Shown in pieces: positions 8,724-18,537 of a stretch of DNA of 64,000 bases; positions within the stretch are counted from its first letter, which is position 1; each line of letters opens with the position of its first letter. This DNA comes from JBGZEX01 sp041846495 (lineage in GTDB: Bacteria > Bacteroidota > Bacteroidia > Bacteroidales > Marinifilaceae), in NCBI GenBank assembly GCA_041846495.1, contig JBGZEX010000075.1, forward strand, positions 5,982-69,981. Reading direction: 5' to 3'. Under the pieces are notes generated by a model. It saw nothing but the letters and a program-made list of their open reading frames with translations. It searched no databases and was not told the origin of the DNA. The position numbers and the translations under genes were made by a program.

Positions 8724-9821
8724 ATGTTCAAACATATATTTACTTTTATAAAAGCCGTAGCCGTATTGGTTCATATACTGATTGGCCTGTGTTTTATCGT
8801 TTCGGCTTATAGTTATGTTTTTGATCCGAGATTATGTTGGGGACTGCCTTCCTCGGGACTTTTGTTTCCGGTCTTTCTTTTATTGGAGATTTGTTTTTTT
8901 ATATTTTGGTTGGTCGTAAAAAAAAGGAATATGTGGATTTCCGTCGTTGCCGTTTTGCTTTGTTACGGACCTGTCCGTACTTTTTTCCCGCTTCATTTAT
9001 GGGGAGATAAGACACCCCTCGGAGCCATAAAAATTTTATCCTACAATGTTATGGGATGCGGAGCCGGTATCAGAGATACGACGGAATACAAAAATCCGGT
9101 GCTTAAATATATTATTGAAAGCGGAGCGGATATCGTTTGTATGCAGGAGTTCCATTTTTGGGGAGGAAGTAAACGTTTGAGTTTTTCGGAAGCCGATACG
9201 ATTTTAAAAAAGAAATATCCCTATGCTTCGATTACGGATATAAAGGGAGGGAATACCTTGGCATGTTATTCGAAATTCCCTATTTTAGAAACATTCCCTA
9301 TAAAAATGTATACTAAAATGCAAAATGGGGCGGTAGGATACCGTATAGCTTGTGAAAAAGAGATTATCGTGATAAACAATCATTTGGAATCGAATCGGAT
9401 TACTTATGCCGATAAGGTCGTTTATACGGAAGTTTTGCATGGCGTTGCGGATAGGGATAAGGTTAAAGAAGTGGTGAAACGTTTGGGTATTAAGGTGAGC
9501 GAGGCTTCGAAGATACGGGCGGAACAGGCTGATAGTATAGCTGAAATCATAAGCGGGTTGGAAGGAGAGCGAATAATCGTATGCGGGGATTTTAACGATA
9601 TTTCCCTGTCGTATTCTTATCGTAAAATAAGAGGTAAATTTCGAGATGCTTTTGTCGATACGGGTTTGGGATGTGGAATTTCGTTCAATCGGGATTATTT
9701 TTGGGTAAAAATTGACCATATTCTTTATGGGAATGGATTTAAAGCGTATAATTGCAATGTCGATAAAAAAATCGATTTTTCGGATCATTACCCCATTTAT
9801 TCGTCGTTTGTCCTGTTATGA
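8724..9821 (+). CDS. Membrane-anchored endonuclease/exonuclease/phosphatase (EEP) family protein
   Basis: The first 90 residues hold three hydrophobic segments (about 5-30, 44-65 and 71-90). The rest is an EEP domain (PF03372) with the family's residues in order: Asn108 in LSYNVMG, Glu142 in MQEF, GDFND, and the terminal SDHYP (Asp354, His355). The domain most likely sits outside the cytoplasmic membrane. Such proteins are common in Bacteroidetes and may cleave nucleic acids or phosphoesters; the substrate is unknown. It follows the LuxC-like gene by 19 bp and may be co-transcribed. Confidence 0.85.
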   Translation: MFKHIFTFIKAVAVLVHILIGLCFIVSAYSYVFDPRLCWGLPSSGLLFPVFLLLEICFFIFWLVVKKRNMWISVVAVLLCYGPVRTFFPLHLWGDKTPLGAIKILSYNVMGCGAGIRDTTEYKNPVLKYIIESGADIVCMQEFHFWGGSKRLSFSEADTILKKKYPYASITDIKGGNTLACYSKFPILETFPIKMYTKMQNGAVGYRIACEKEIIVINNHLESNRITYADKVVYTEVLHGVADRDKVKEVVKRLGIKVSEASKIRAEQADSIAEIISGLEGERIIVCGDFNDISLSYSYRKIRGKFRDAFVDTGLGCGISFNRDYFWVKIDHILYGNGFKAYNCNVDKKIDFSDHYPIYSSFVLL

Positions 9822-9979
9822 GGAGGCGAAATTATATGCGGTTATGAGAAAACTCGGTTTTTTTTCGCATGATGGCATATTTATTGTTAATTAAAAGCGT
9901 ATGTATGCTAAATTTAATTATTTATTTTATGATATTGAAAAAATAGTAAAGATTCTTCTTTAAATTAGATAATTAAAAT

Positions 9980-9987
9980 TATCTTTG
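9980..9987 (+). promoter_or_regulatory. Promoter -7 element for ompA-family gene
   Basis: TATCTTTG matches the Bacteroidetes -7 consensus TAnnTTTG, 76 bp before the OmpA-like start. No clear -33 TTTG is seen at the expected spacing. The 240-bp region upstream is otherwise AT-rich and non-coding. Confidence 0.6.
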
Positions 9988-10062
9988 TACAAATTGCTGT
10001 CATTAGCCGTCAGGTGTAGGCATGAAATTTGGAGAGATTATTGTTAAATTAAAAAGAAAGTT

Positions 10063-11190
10063 ATGAAAAAAGGATTGTTATTGATTGTATTGGCGATATT
10101 TTCTTATGGAGTTGCTAATGCACAGAAAACGGAAGAAAAACTGCCCGGTTACAGGACATCATTTCAGGCGAATTCGTTTTGGGAAAATTGGTTTATAAGC
10201 GGAGGAGCCGGTTCTCAAGTTTTGTTTGCTGAAAGTTGTAAACATGCGGATTTCTTAAACCGTATGACTTTGGTCGGTTCTCTCTCCGTAGGTAAATGGT
10301 TTGCTCCCTGGTGGGGTGCCCGTTTGCAGTTTAATGGAGGAACTCTTCACGGTTTCCGGAATAAGGCGACTAAAATGGTTTCTATGCCTTATATAGGAGC
10401 TCATGCCGATTTTATGTTCGGGTTGCTTAATTTCTTCGCTCCTTACCGGGAAAATACGGGATTTGATATCGTTCCCTTTGTCGGTGTAGGAGGACAATTT
10501 TATGATAATGAAGGAAAATGGAAAGATATTAAGGAAAAGACGTTGACGATCAATGCCGGAGCACAGTTCAAATACGATTTCTGTAAAAACTTCGGAGCAT
10601 GGATTGAACTTCAGGGAGTTATTGCCGATGACGGGTATATTGTAAGAGGAGGACGCGATTATGATGGAATTGCTCATTTGACCGGAGGTATAACCTATTA
10701 TTTCGGTAAGGGCAATGAGTTTGTGAAAGCCATAGATGCGGAAGAATACAATTTGTTGAAACGTCAAAACGGTGATTTGATAGATGAAATTACCGCTTTG
10801 AGAAATCGTAAGCCCGAAGTAAGGGAAGTGGTTAAGGAAGTGGTAAAGGATAATACCGTTTACAAATCGGTTCCTACGACTATTTCTTTCTTGTTTAACA
10901 GTGCGGTTATTCAGCCTTTGCAGAAATCTTCAATATTCAATATTGCCGATTTCTTGAAAAATAACGGTAATGCCAAGATTCGTCTCTCCGGTTATGCCGA
11001 TAAGGTTGGTGGAGTAGTCGTTAACCGCAAACTGTCTGAAAAACGTGCTAAGGCCGTTGCTAACGAGTTGATCAAGACTTACGGAATCGATGCCGATCGT
11101 ATTATCGTTGAATTCTTCGGTAAAGATAAGGCTTATTACGGAAAAGATAATAAGTGGAATCGTTGCGTAGTTGTTGAAGTTGTTCAATAA
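10063..11190 (+). CDS. OmpA-family outer-membrane protein
   Basis: Protein of 375 aa with a signal peptide ending ANA-Q (residue 20/21), an N-terminal beta-barrel of roughly 230 residues rich in alternating aromatic residues, a short Lys/Val/Glu linker (about 255-270) and a C-terminal OmpA domain (about 275-375) with the peptidoglycan-binding pattern LSGYADKVG and NRKLSEKRA. It anchors the outer membrane to peptidoglycan. It has its own promoter and a strong terminator, consistent with an abundant protein. The gene that follows resembles its barrel half. Confidence 0.9.
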   Translation: MKKGLLLIVLAIFSYGVANAQKTEEKLPGYRTSFQANSFWENWFISGGAGSQVLFAESCKHADFLNRMTLVGSLSVGKWFAPWWGARLQFNGGTLHGFRNKATKMVSMPYIGAHADFMFGLLNFFAPYRENTGFDIVPFVGVGGQFYDNEGKWKDIKEKTLTINAGAQFKYDFCKNFGAWIELQGVIADDGYIVRGGRDYDGIAHLTGGITYYFGKGNEFVKAIDAEEYNLLKRQNGDLIDEITALRNRKPEVREVVKEVVKDNTVYKSVPTTISFLFNSAVIQPLQKSSIFNIADFLKNNGNAKIRLSGYADKVGGVVVNRKLSEKRAKAVANELIKTYGIDADRIIVEFFGKDKAYYGKDNKWNRCVVVEVVQ

Positions 11191-11210
11191 TTAATGAATA
11201 TGAATTTTAT

Positions 11211-11240
11211 AAAAAGGTGTCTTTTATAGACACCTTTTTT
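11211..11240 (+). terminator. Rho-independent terminator after ompA-family gene
   Basis: Stem AAAAAGGTGTC with GACACCTTTTTT around a short TTTTATA loop, ending in a T run. It lies 20 bp after the OmpA-like stop and separates it from the paralogous barrel gene. Confidence 0.85.
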
Positions 11241-11253
11241 TAATTAAAAGAAT

Positions 11254-11829
11254 ATGAAAAAAATAATATTGATTTTTTTGTTTTTAGGAAGTTATTTATG
11301 GAGTTCCGCCCAGGGGAATATTGCTTTGGAGCGTACCGGAAATTGGTTCGCAGGAATTCATATGGGAGCATTGGCGTTTTTCGCTGAAGGTTACGGTGAT
11401 AAGTCTATGGGAGATGTTACTTCTTTTTCTATGGGATTTACAGGCGGGAATTGGATTAAATCGTGGATGTGCCTTAGGGTGAAAGGAGCGTATAATTCCT
11501 TAAACGGGTATGAGGAAGGGAATAAGGATAAAAATTATCGCGGTTTTTTGTTGCATACGGATGTTATGTTCGGAATGTTCGATTTGCTTGGCGACCGTCC
11601 CGACAATCGTTTTGAAGTTTTGCCTTTTGTAGGCTTGGGCGGCTTTTTCGGTGGTACATCATCTTATGCTCTAATCGGAGGGGTTCAATTGCTCTACTCT
11701 CTTACGGAAGTAATCGATCTCGATATGGAGTGGCAAGGTGCCGTATATAACGATAAGTTCGTTGAAAAAGGAGGTTTTGGACATGACGGGGCGATGACTC
11801 TTTCTTTAGGTATATCCTATAGATTTTGA
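11254..11829 (+). CDS. Outer-membrane beta-barrel protein, paralogue of the preceding barrel
   Basis: Protein of 191 aa with a signal peptide ending SSA-Q and a short barrel that ends in Phe (SYRF), a usual outer-membrane assembly signal. The pattern NWFAGIHMGALAFFAEG, then W..W and GGFF with FVGLGG, parallels the barrel half of the OmpA-like protein just upstream (NWFISGG, FVGVGGQF). It lacks the OmpA peptidoglycan-binding domain. It probably arose by tandem duplication followed by loss of the C-terminal domain. No specific function can be assigned. Confidence 0.75.
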   Translation: MKKIILIFLFLGSYLWSSAQGNIALERTGNWFAGIHMGALAFFAEGYGDKSMGDVTSFSMGFTGGNWIKSWMCLRVKGAYNSLNGYEEGNKDKNYRGFLLHTDVMFGMFDLLGDRPDNRFEVLPFVGLGGFFGGTSSYALIGGVQLLYSLTEVIDLDMEWQGAVYNDKFVEKGGFGHDGAMTLSLGISYRF

Positions 11830-11846
11830 AATTGTCGATCTATTGA

Positions 11847-11876
11847 GAAAGGCAGCTTGAGGGCTGCCTTTCTTTT
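11847..11876. terminator. Bidirectional terminator between barrel gene and cydB
   Basis: Perfect 10-bp stem GAAAGGCAGC / GCTGCCTTTC with a TTGAGG loop, followed by TTTTAAT on the + strand. It sits between convergent genes, 17 bp after one stop and touching the cydB stop. Confidence 0.85.
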
Positions 11877-12987
11877 AATATTTATGTTCTTCTTTTTCGA
11901 GTTCCGATGTTGTTATCGGTTTTTTGGTAAGTGCTTTCCATGCATACCATATATAGCTCAATATAAAGGGAATTACGATGGATACATAGGCCATCGTTTT
12001 TAGAGTGTATTCGGAGGAAGAGGCGTTTTGAACGGTCAAAGACGATTGGATATCGGTCGAGGAGGGATAAAACGCTGTCCCGTTAAAGCCTGCAATGAGG
12101 AATAGGGCGGCGATGCCGATCACCGTTCCCGTTCCGGCAAACCATATTCCTTTTCTCCATGTCTTATGGAATACGGATTTTAAACTTCCGAAAATTATGC
12201 CGCTTATGCCTGTGAGGAAGAGAATCGTATTCAGCGGCATTTCGATAAGATTGCGGGCATATTTGAAGCGAACGAGTTCCACATGGCCTTCCGGATCCAC
12301 GGCATAGCCTTTACCGGTGAAAATAATGACAAGAAATACCGAAAAACTAAGCAGAAAAAATAAAAATTGCGACTTTAAAGTTTTACGGCTTCTATCTCTG
12401 ATGGGGCCGTCGCCTATGGCGTTTATAAAGAAGAGCAAGCCGAGTATTCTGCTTAGAAAGAATACGGCAAAGGCCATAAGGTAGTTTGTAAATACGAATA
12501 ATGCATCCAATCCCCTGAAAGGAGTGTCCCAACGTACATTCATTTTTTCCCCTATGCTGAAGGGAGAACCCGTAAAAAATGTGGATACGGCTGCTCCTAT
12601 AAGAATAGGGGCTAATACGCCGTTGATGATGAGGAATGTTTCATAACAACGTTTTCCCAACCAATTACCGGCTTTTGTCCGGAATTCGAAAGAAACGGCT
12701 TGTACGACGAAGGTGAAAAGCAAGAGAATCCAAACGGCATAGGCTCCTCCGAAACTGGTAGCATAAAAAAGCGGGAAAGCGGCAAAAAAAGCCCCTCCGA
12801 ATACGACCAAAGTCGTAAATGTGAATTCCCATTTACGTCCTAATACATTGATGATAAGGTCTTTTTCGTCTTCGTTTTTCCCGATGCGGTACAACAGACT
12901 TTGGCCTCCCTGTACGAAAAGAAGAAATACTAAAAGTCCGGCTAATACGGATATGATAATCCACCAGTAATATTGTAAAAATTCCAT
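11875..12987 (-). CDS. cydB: Cytochrome bd ubiquinol oxidase subunit II
   Basis: Second subunit of the bd-type quinol oxidase of the inner membrane, 370 aa with about eight to nine hydrophobic segments. The N-terminus (LQYYWWIIISVL) and the GxxLL and F-R-T-K-A-G-N-W region are typical of CydB in Bacteroidetes. Together with CydA it reduces oxygen to water at high affinity, protecting an anaerobe from traces of oxygen. It lies 12 bp after cydA and ends in the shared bidirectional terminator. Confidence 0.92.
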   Translation of the reverse strand: MEFLQYYWWIIISVLAGLLVFLLFVQGGQSLLYRIGKNEDEKDLIINVLGRKWEFTFTTLVVFGGAFFAAFPLFYATSFGGAYAVWILLLFTFVVQAVSFEFRTKAGNWLGKRCYETFLIINGVLAPILIGAAVSTFFTGSPFSIGEKMNVRWDTPFRGLDALFVFTNYLMAFAVFFLSRILGLLFFINAIGDGPIRDRSRKTLKSQFLFFLLSFSVFLVIIFTGKGYAVDPEGHVELVRFKYARNLIEMPLNTILFLTGISGIIFGSLKSVFHKTWRKGIWFAGTGTVIGIAALFLIAGFNGTAFYPSSTDIQSSLTVQNASSSEYTLKTMAYVSIVIPFILSYIWYAWKALTKKPITTSELEKEEHKY

Positions 12988-12999
12988 AAGGATGTTTTT

Positions 13000-14562
13000 T
13001 TAATTGGACATATCGGTTTCTTGCGGCCCTTTTTTGATTTGGGCGAATAAAATTTTGAGTTCCGCTATTAAAAGTACGGTGAAAAGCAGAGCGAACATCC
13101 AGAAGGTGGCGATTACCCATCCGGACAGGATTTCGGTTACGGCAACCCGTGTCGGCAGCAGGTCTTTTACAACCCATGGTTGTCGTCCGACTTCCGCCAC
13201 AACCCATCCGCATTGGGAAGCTATATAAGCCAAGGGTATGCATACGATGGCCAAGTAATGAAGGAATCTGAATTTCTTTTCGTCCTTTTTACGGGCATAC
13301 AGGAAGGACAATACGAATAGGACTAAAAATAAGAATCCGCATCCCACCATAATCCGAAAACTGTAAAATATTAAAGGAATATGAGGTATGGTTTCGTATT
13401 CGGATTCTAAATATCCGTATCCTAAGTCTTTATAATTATCCTTGAATTTCGTTAATGCGGAAGCGGCCTCGATTTCATTTTTATTTTTAACGGCTTCTTT
13501 GTATTCCGCTAATGCAGAAATAGCGATTTTCCCGTTTTTCATACGTTCTTCTACGGAGGGAATTTTTTCTCCTTTATGATCGATATAGCCGTCGATTATA
13601 TCTTTCACTCCGGGGACGAAGGATTCGGAGTCCCTAAAGGCCATAAATGATAACATTTTGGGAATCTTTATTTCGAATTTTATATCTCTCATCCCCGGAT
13701 AGGCCGGGTTTTGGGATTCTTCGAGCAGACCGAAGACCGTAAGTCCTTGCGAATTTCCGCCTTTGTTGAGCCCTTCCATGGCAGCCAATTTCATAGGTTG
13801 TGTTTTTGCAATATCGTTAGCTCCCGTGTCGCCTGTGAGTATCGTTACGATAATGCTGAAGAAACCGAAAATACTTGCCAAGCTTATACTTTTGAAAGCA
13901 AAATCGAGATGTCGGCGTTTGAGGATATACCATCCGCTTATACCGATTACGACGCAGGCGGAGAGAGTGTAGGCCGAGGTTACCGTGTGGAAGAATTTGC
14001 TCATGGCCGTAGGCGAAAGCAGGATTGCCCAAAAATCTTCCATTTCGTTGCGGGCCAATAACGGATTGAATGTCATTCCGACGGGATTCTGCATCCAGGC
14101 ATTGGCGACGAGTATCCATAAGGCGGATATGTTCGAGCCGATAAAAACCAACCATGTGGATATGAGATGGAATCGACGGCTTACCTTCTTCCAGCCGAAA
14201 AACATTACGGCTACGAACGTAGACTCCAAGAAGAAAGCAAGAATGCCTTCGATGGCAAGGGGAGCTCCGAAAATATCCCCTACGAACCAGGAATAATTGG
14301 ACCAGTTGGAGCCGAATTGAAATTCCAAAATCAATCCGGTTGCAACTCCTATGGCGAAGTTTATACCGAATATCTTCATCCAGAATTTCGTGGCATTCAG
14401 CCAGGATTCGTCCCGGGTTTTCACCCAAACGGTTTCCATTACGGCCATGATAAACGATAACCCCAAAGTCAGGGGAACAAAAAGATAGTGATAAAATGCG
14501 GTAAGTGCAAATTGTGCTCTCGACCATTCCACCAAAGACACGGATAGGGATTCTGTTATCAT
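13000..14562 (-). CDS. cydA: Cytochrome bd ubiquinol oxidase subunit I
   Basis: Haem-bearing subunit of 520 aa. The family's key features are present: RAQFALTAFYHYLFVPLTLG near the N-terminus with the haem b595 ligand His, FHTVTSAY with the haem b558 ligand His, FRIMVGCGF with the second b558 ligand Met, and GWVVAEVGRQPW of the quinol site. A charged insert of about 100 residues (near 275-385) forms the Q-loop region. The order on the minus strand is DUF4492 gene, cydA, cydB, with gaps of 6 and 12 bp, so all three form one operon. Confidence 0.95.
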   Translation of the reverse strand: MITESLSVSLVEWSRAQFALTAFYHYLFVPLTLGLSFIMAVMETVWVKTRDESWLNATKFWMKIFGINFAIGVATGLILEFQFGSNWSNYSWFVGDIFGAPLAIEGILAFFLESTFVAVMFFGWKKVSRRFHLISTWLVFIGSNISALWILVANAWMQNPVGMTFNPLLARNEMEDFWAILLSPTAMSKFFHTVTSAYTLSACVVIGISGWYILKRRHLDFAFKSISLASIFGFFSIIVTILTGDTGANDIAKTQPMKLAAMEGLNKGGNSQGLTVFGLLEESQNPAYPGMRDIKFEIKIPKMLSFMAFRDSESFVPGVKDIIDGYIDHKGEKIPSVEERMKNGKIAISALAEYKEAVKNKNEIEAASALTKFKDNYKDLGYGYLESEYETIPHIPLIFYSFRIMVGCGFLFLVLFVLSFLYARKKDEKKFRFLHYLAIVCIPLAYIASQCGWVVAEVGRQPWVVKDLLPTRVAVTEILSGWVIATFWMFALLFTVLLIAELKILFAQIKKGPQETDMSN

Positions 14563-14568
14563 AACGAA

Positions 14569-14781
14569 TTATTGTTGTTTGTTTGTCAATATCTCCAAAA
14601 CATGTTCGCTTTTGGCTTTGGAATCCTTGAAGTTTTTTGTTAAATAATTCGGCATAAGCAGGAATTTAAAAACAAAGAACATGATGATGAGCTTGATGAA
14701 TACGATAAGCCATAGCGTTTTCCCCCATTGTGGCATGTTTTTAAATCCGCTATAATATAAATCCCAAATTCTTTTCAACAT
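14569..14781 (-). CDS. DUF4492 small membrane protein of the cytochrome bd operon
   Basis: Protein of 70 aa with a single membrane helix (about residues 22-43) flanked by W and basic residues, and a charged C-terminal tail. It matches the DUF4492 family, which regularly precedes cydA in Bacteroidetes and some Campylobacterota. It lies 6 bp before cydA. By analogy with CydX/CydS it may be an accessory subunit of the oxidase; that role is inference from size and position, not shown by sequence similarity to CydX. Confidence 0.8.
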   Translation of the reverse strand: MLKRIWDLYYSGFKNMPQWGKTLWLIVFIKLIIMFFVFKFLLMPNYLTKNFKDSKAKSEHVLEILTNKQQ

Positions 14782-14923
14782 GATTAAAAGTTTGAAATTT
14801 TATCTTCCATAGCTTTTAAGCGAAAATAAAAGATTTGTTTTCTGTGTTAAATATAAATAATTATGCCGAAATTTTATTCGACTTCCAATAAATTATTAAT
14901 TTTATCGGACTAATTCGGACTTC

Positions 14924-16024
14924 ATGAAAGGAATCGGGAAATTTATAATGGGAGGATTGATATTGGCAATCGTCGCATTTTTTTGTTGGTATTTTTCGGA
15001 CATCATCATATATATATTGATTGCCGTAGTTATTTCCATATTGGGACGTCCGCTAATGGAGCTTTTGGGATATTTGAGATTTAAAGGTATAAAACTGAGC
15101 GAAGGCTTAAAAGCTGCCATTACGCTGATTTTTATATGGACCGTATTCGCCATGCTGTTTTATTCCCTGATCCCTCTTTTGGTGAATGAGTTCTCTTCTC
15201 TGAGTAAAGTGGATTTTACGGTTGTTGCCGTACGTTTGGAAGCTCCGTTGGAGTATATTTCTTCCAAATTGAGAGAATTCGGAATGTTGGATGAAGGCCG
15301 GGATTTTAAAGCCTATTTGGCGGAATCCATAGCGTCCGTATTTCAACTCAATATGTTGAAATCTTTTTCGGCTTCGTTGGTGAATTTTATTTCGAATTTG
15401 GCCGTAGCCCTTTTTTCGATTACCTTTATCGCTTTTTTCTTCCTTAAGGAAAAAAAACTTTTTCTGCGCATTTTATTGGCGATTATCCCCGAAAAGCATT
15501 CGGAGGGAGTGAGGAATACATTGAATTCCGTTCAACCTCTTTTGATCCGCTATTTTGTGGGAATCCTTATACAGACGACTTGTGTGGCCGTATTGAATAC
15601 ATTCGGATTGTGGATTATAGGCCTCGATTTTTCCCATGCCGTCGTAATAGGTATCGTTACGGGCATATTGAATCTCATCCCTTATATAGGACCTCTTATC
15701 GGAGCTGCTTTCGGTTTGCTGATAGGGCTTATACTTCATATCAACGATCCGATGACGATACTTATGTCGGAATTGATTTATATGATTATCGTATTCAGCA
15801 TAACGGCCTTGATCGACAATACGGTATTGCAGCCTTTAATATACGGCAACAGCGTATACGCCCACCCTTTGGAGATATTTATCGTAATCCTTATTGCCGG
15901 AAGTTTGGCGGGGATTCCCGGTATGATATTGGCCATACCGGGATATACCGTAGTGAGGGTTATTCTAAAGGAATTCTTTGCAGACCGCCGTATCGTCAAA
16001 TCGCTTACCCGCAGGCTCGATTAG
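14924..16024 (+). CDS. AI-2E family transporter
   Basis: Integral membrane permease of the PF01594 family, 366 aa with about seven to eight membrane segments. The conserved block LNLIPYIGPLIGA and the later DNTVLQPLIYGNSVYAHPL with the PG-M-ILAIPGYTV segment are characteristic. Members have been linked to autoinducer-2 export, cation/proton exchange and other roles, so the substrate is not known. The gene is monocistronic and convergent with lon (4 bp between stops). Confidence 0.88.
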   Translation: MKGIGKFIMGGLILAIVAFFCWYFSDIIIYILIAVVISILGRPLMELLGYLRFKGIKLSEGLKAAITLIFIWTVFAMLFYSLIPLLVNEFSSLSKVDFTVVAVRLEAPLEYISSKLREFGMLDEGRDFKAYLAESIASVFQLNMLKSFSASLVNFISNLAVALFSITFIAFFFLKEKKLFLRILLAIIPEKHSEGVRNTLNSVQPLLIRYFVGILIQTTCVAVLNTFGLWIIGLDFSHAVVIGIVTGILNLIPYIGPLIGAAFGLLIGLILHINDPMTILMSELIYMIIVFSITALIDNTVLQPLIYGNSVYAHPLEIFIVILIAGSLAGIPGMILAIPGYTVVRVILKEFFADRRIVKSLTRRLD

Positions 16025-16028
16025 AAGA

Positions 16029-18455
16029 TTATTTATGTCGGTTGTGAAGCAGCGCATTGTCGATTACTTCCGAGATATTGTCCACATATATGAATTTCAG
16101 TCCTTTGATGTAAGTTTTGTGGATTTCTTCTATGTCTTTGCGATTGGCCGAGCATAAGATGACAGTTTTTATTCCGGCCCGTTTGGCAGCCAATATCTTT
16201 TCTTTTATGCCTCCTACCGGCAGAATTTTTCCTTTAAGGGTGATTTCTCCCGTCATGGCAACGGCTTTTTTTACCCGTTTCCCCGTGATTGTCGAAACCA
16301 GTGAAGTGACCATGGTGACTCCTGCCGAAGGCCCGTCTTTAGGAACGGCTCCGCTCGGTACGTGAATGTGGAAGTGTTTTTCTCCGAAGATTTTTTCGTC
16401 TATACCGAGTTCTTGTGCATGAGATTTTATATACTCCAATGCAATGGACGCGGATTCCTTCATTACTTCTCCCAAATTACCCGTAAGAGATAATTCTCCT
16501 TTTCCGGAACTTATGCTCGATTCGACAAAGAGAACTTCTCCGCCTACCGATGTCCATGCAAGCCCGGTGACTACGCCCGGAATCTCATTGCCCTGGTATT
16601 CTTCCCGTATGAAGATGGGAGCGCCTAAATAATCTTTGATATCTTTTACGTCTATCGTTATGGCGTATTTTTTGTCGGAAGCCACTTCTCGCGCTACTTG
16701 TCGCATTATTTTTGCAAGGGTCATATCCAAATTCCGGACCCCGGATTCCCGGGTATATTTATCGATAATATATTCGATTGCCTCATCCGTAAGTTGCATA
16801 TTTCCCGCTTTCAATCCGTGAGCTTCCAATTGTTTCGGAATGAGATGCCTTTTGGCGATTTCTCTTTTTTCGTCCATCACATAGCCTCCCACTTCTATGA
16901 GTTCCATCCTGTCGCGTAAAGGAGGCGCTATGGTGCTCAAATCGTTGGCCGTTGCGATAAACATTACCTTGGAAAGGTCGTAGTCGATATCCAAAAAGTT
17001 GTCGTGGAAGTTGGTGTTTTGTTCCGGGTCCAATACCTCCAAAAGTGCGGATTGAGGATCTCCTCTGAAATCGCTTCCCACCTTGTCGATCTCGTCCAGC
17101 ATGAATACGGGATTCGAACTTTCCGCTTTTTTGATGTTTTGGAGAATGCGTCCCAGCATGGCTCCTACATAAGTTTTGCGGTGGCCTCTGATTTCCGACT
17201 CGTCATGAAGACCGCCGAGAGACATGCGTACGAATTTTCGATTTATGGCATCGGCAATCGAACGTCCTAAGGAGGTCTTCCCCACTCCCGGAGGTCCGTA
17301 AAGACAAAGAATGGGAGATTTCATATCCGCCCTCAGTTTAAGCACTGCCAAATATTCGATAATCCTTTTTTTTACTTTATCGAGGCCGTAATGATCTCTG
17401 TCGAGTATGCGTTGGGCATGTTTTAGGTTGAGGTTGTCTTTGGTGTAGGTTTCCCACGGGAGTTCCAGCATTTCCCGGAGATAATTGGATTGAACGAAAT
17501 AATCCGCAGCTGCAGGATTCAGACGTTTCAATTTGTTGAGCTCTTTGTCGAATATTTTCGCAACCTCTTCATTCCATTTTTTCGTTTGGGCCACTTCTTC
17601 CAATTCCCGGATCTCCTCGTCTATGGGATTCCCTCCCAACTCGTCCTGTATGGTTTTCATCTGCTGATGGAGGAAGTATTCCCGTTGCTGCTTGTCGATA
17701 TCCGTTTTTACCTTTTTCTGAATATCGTGTTTTAATTCCAGAATACTCACCTGCTGGCTTAATATTTCCAAGAGTTTTAAGGCTCTCGTTTTTAAATCGT
17801 CTATTTCCAAAAGCGCCTGTTTGCTTTTATAATCCACATCGGTATTCGAGGAGATATAGTTGATAAGGAAAAACATGTTTTCGATATTCCTTAAAGCGAA
17901 ACCGGCTTCGTTGGGGATGTTGCCGGAGTATTTTATGAGTTTGGCCGTCATATCCCTTAAAGATTCGCTTATCGCTTTATAATCCGGAGAGTCCTCATCC
18001 GGACGTTCCTCGACTTTCAATACGATTTTACCGGTATTATAAGGAGCATCGTATAGAATGTCTTCGAGAAAAAAACGCCGTTTCCCCTGTAAAATAGCAG
18101 CCGTGGAACCATCGGGCATTTCCAATATCTTAATGACGGAGGCTGCCGTACCTACCCGGTATAAATCCTCTATGCCCGGTTCCTCCGCATTCAAATCTTT
18201 TTGGGCTATTACTCCTATGGGAATATTGTTTTTGTAAGCATTTTTTACAAGTACCAGAGATTTTTTCCGGCTTACGGTTACGGGTATAATGACTCCCGGA
18301 AACAAAACGGTATTCCGAATAGGTAAAATCGGTATCGTTTCGGGAATGTCCTGCTGATTATCCATAAGGTCTTTTTCGTCTCCGATTACGGAAATAAAAT
18401 CGGCCGAATCTCCGTTTGCATCCGTAAAAAGGTCTTTTATGTTGATGATGGGCAT
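16029..18455 (-). CDS. lon: ATP-dependent protease Lon
   Basis: Cytosolic AAA+ serine protease of about 808 aa, normal length. In order: N-terminal substrate-binding LON domain (PILPIRNTVLFPGV), a coiled-coil region, Walker A GPPGVGKTSLG, Walker B FMLDEID, and the protease domain with catalytic Ser in KDGPSAGV and Lys in VGGIKEKILAA. The frame is open 22 codons further upstream, but ATG 18455 (MPIINIKDLF) fits homologues. It degrades damaged and regulatory proteins. Confidence 0.95.
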   Translation of the reverse strand: MPIINIKDLFTDANGDSADFISVIGDEKDLMDNQQDIPETIPILPIRNTVLFPGVIIPVTVSRKKSLVLVKNAYKNNIPIGVIAQKDLNAEEPGIEDLYRVGTAASVIKILEMPDGSTAAILQGKRRFFLEDILYDAPYNTGKIVLKVEERPDEDSPDYKAISESLRDMTAKLIKYSGNIPNEAGFALRNIENMFFLINYISSNTDVDYKSKQALLEIDDLKTRALKLLEILSQQVSILELKHDIQKKVKTDIDKQQREYFLHQQMKTIQDELGGNPIDEEIRELEEVAQTKKWNEEVAKIFDKELNKLKRLNPAAADYFVQSNYLREMLELPWETYTKDNLNLKHAQRILDRDHYGLDKVKKRIIEYLAVLKLRADMKSPILCLYGPPGVGKTSLGRSIADAINRKFVRMSLGGLHDESEIRGHRKTYVGAMLGRILQNIKKAESSNPVFMLDEIDKVGSDFRGDPQSALLEVLDPEQNTNFHDNFLDIDYDLSKVMFIATANDLSTIAPPLRDRMELIEVGGYVMDEKREIAKRHLIPKQLEAHGLKAGNMQLTDEAIEYIIDKYTRESGVRNLDMTLAKIMRQVAREVASDKKYAITIDVKDIKDYLGAPIFIREEYQGNEIPGVVTGLAWTSVGGEVLFVESSISSGKGELSLTGNLGEVMKESASIALEYIKSHAQELGIDEKIFGEKHFHIHVPSGAVPKDGPSAGVTMVTSLVSTITGKRVKKAVAMTGEITLKGKILPVGGIKEKILAAKRAGIKTVILCSANRKDIEEIHKTYIKGLKFIYVDNISEVIDNALLHNRHK

Positions 18456-18537
18456 AATGTATTTTACTTTAATAGAATATGTCAATATGGCATAATTGCA
18501 CTTATTATCAACCCAAAACAAATATTATGCCAAAGAA

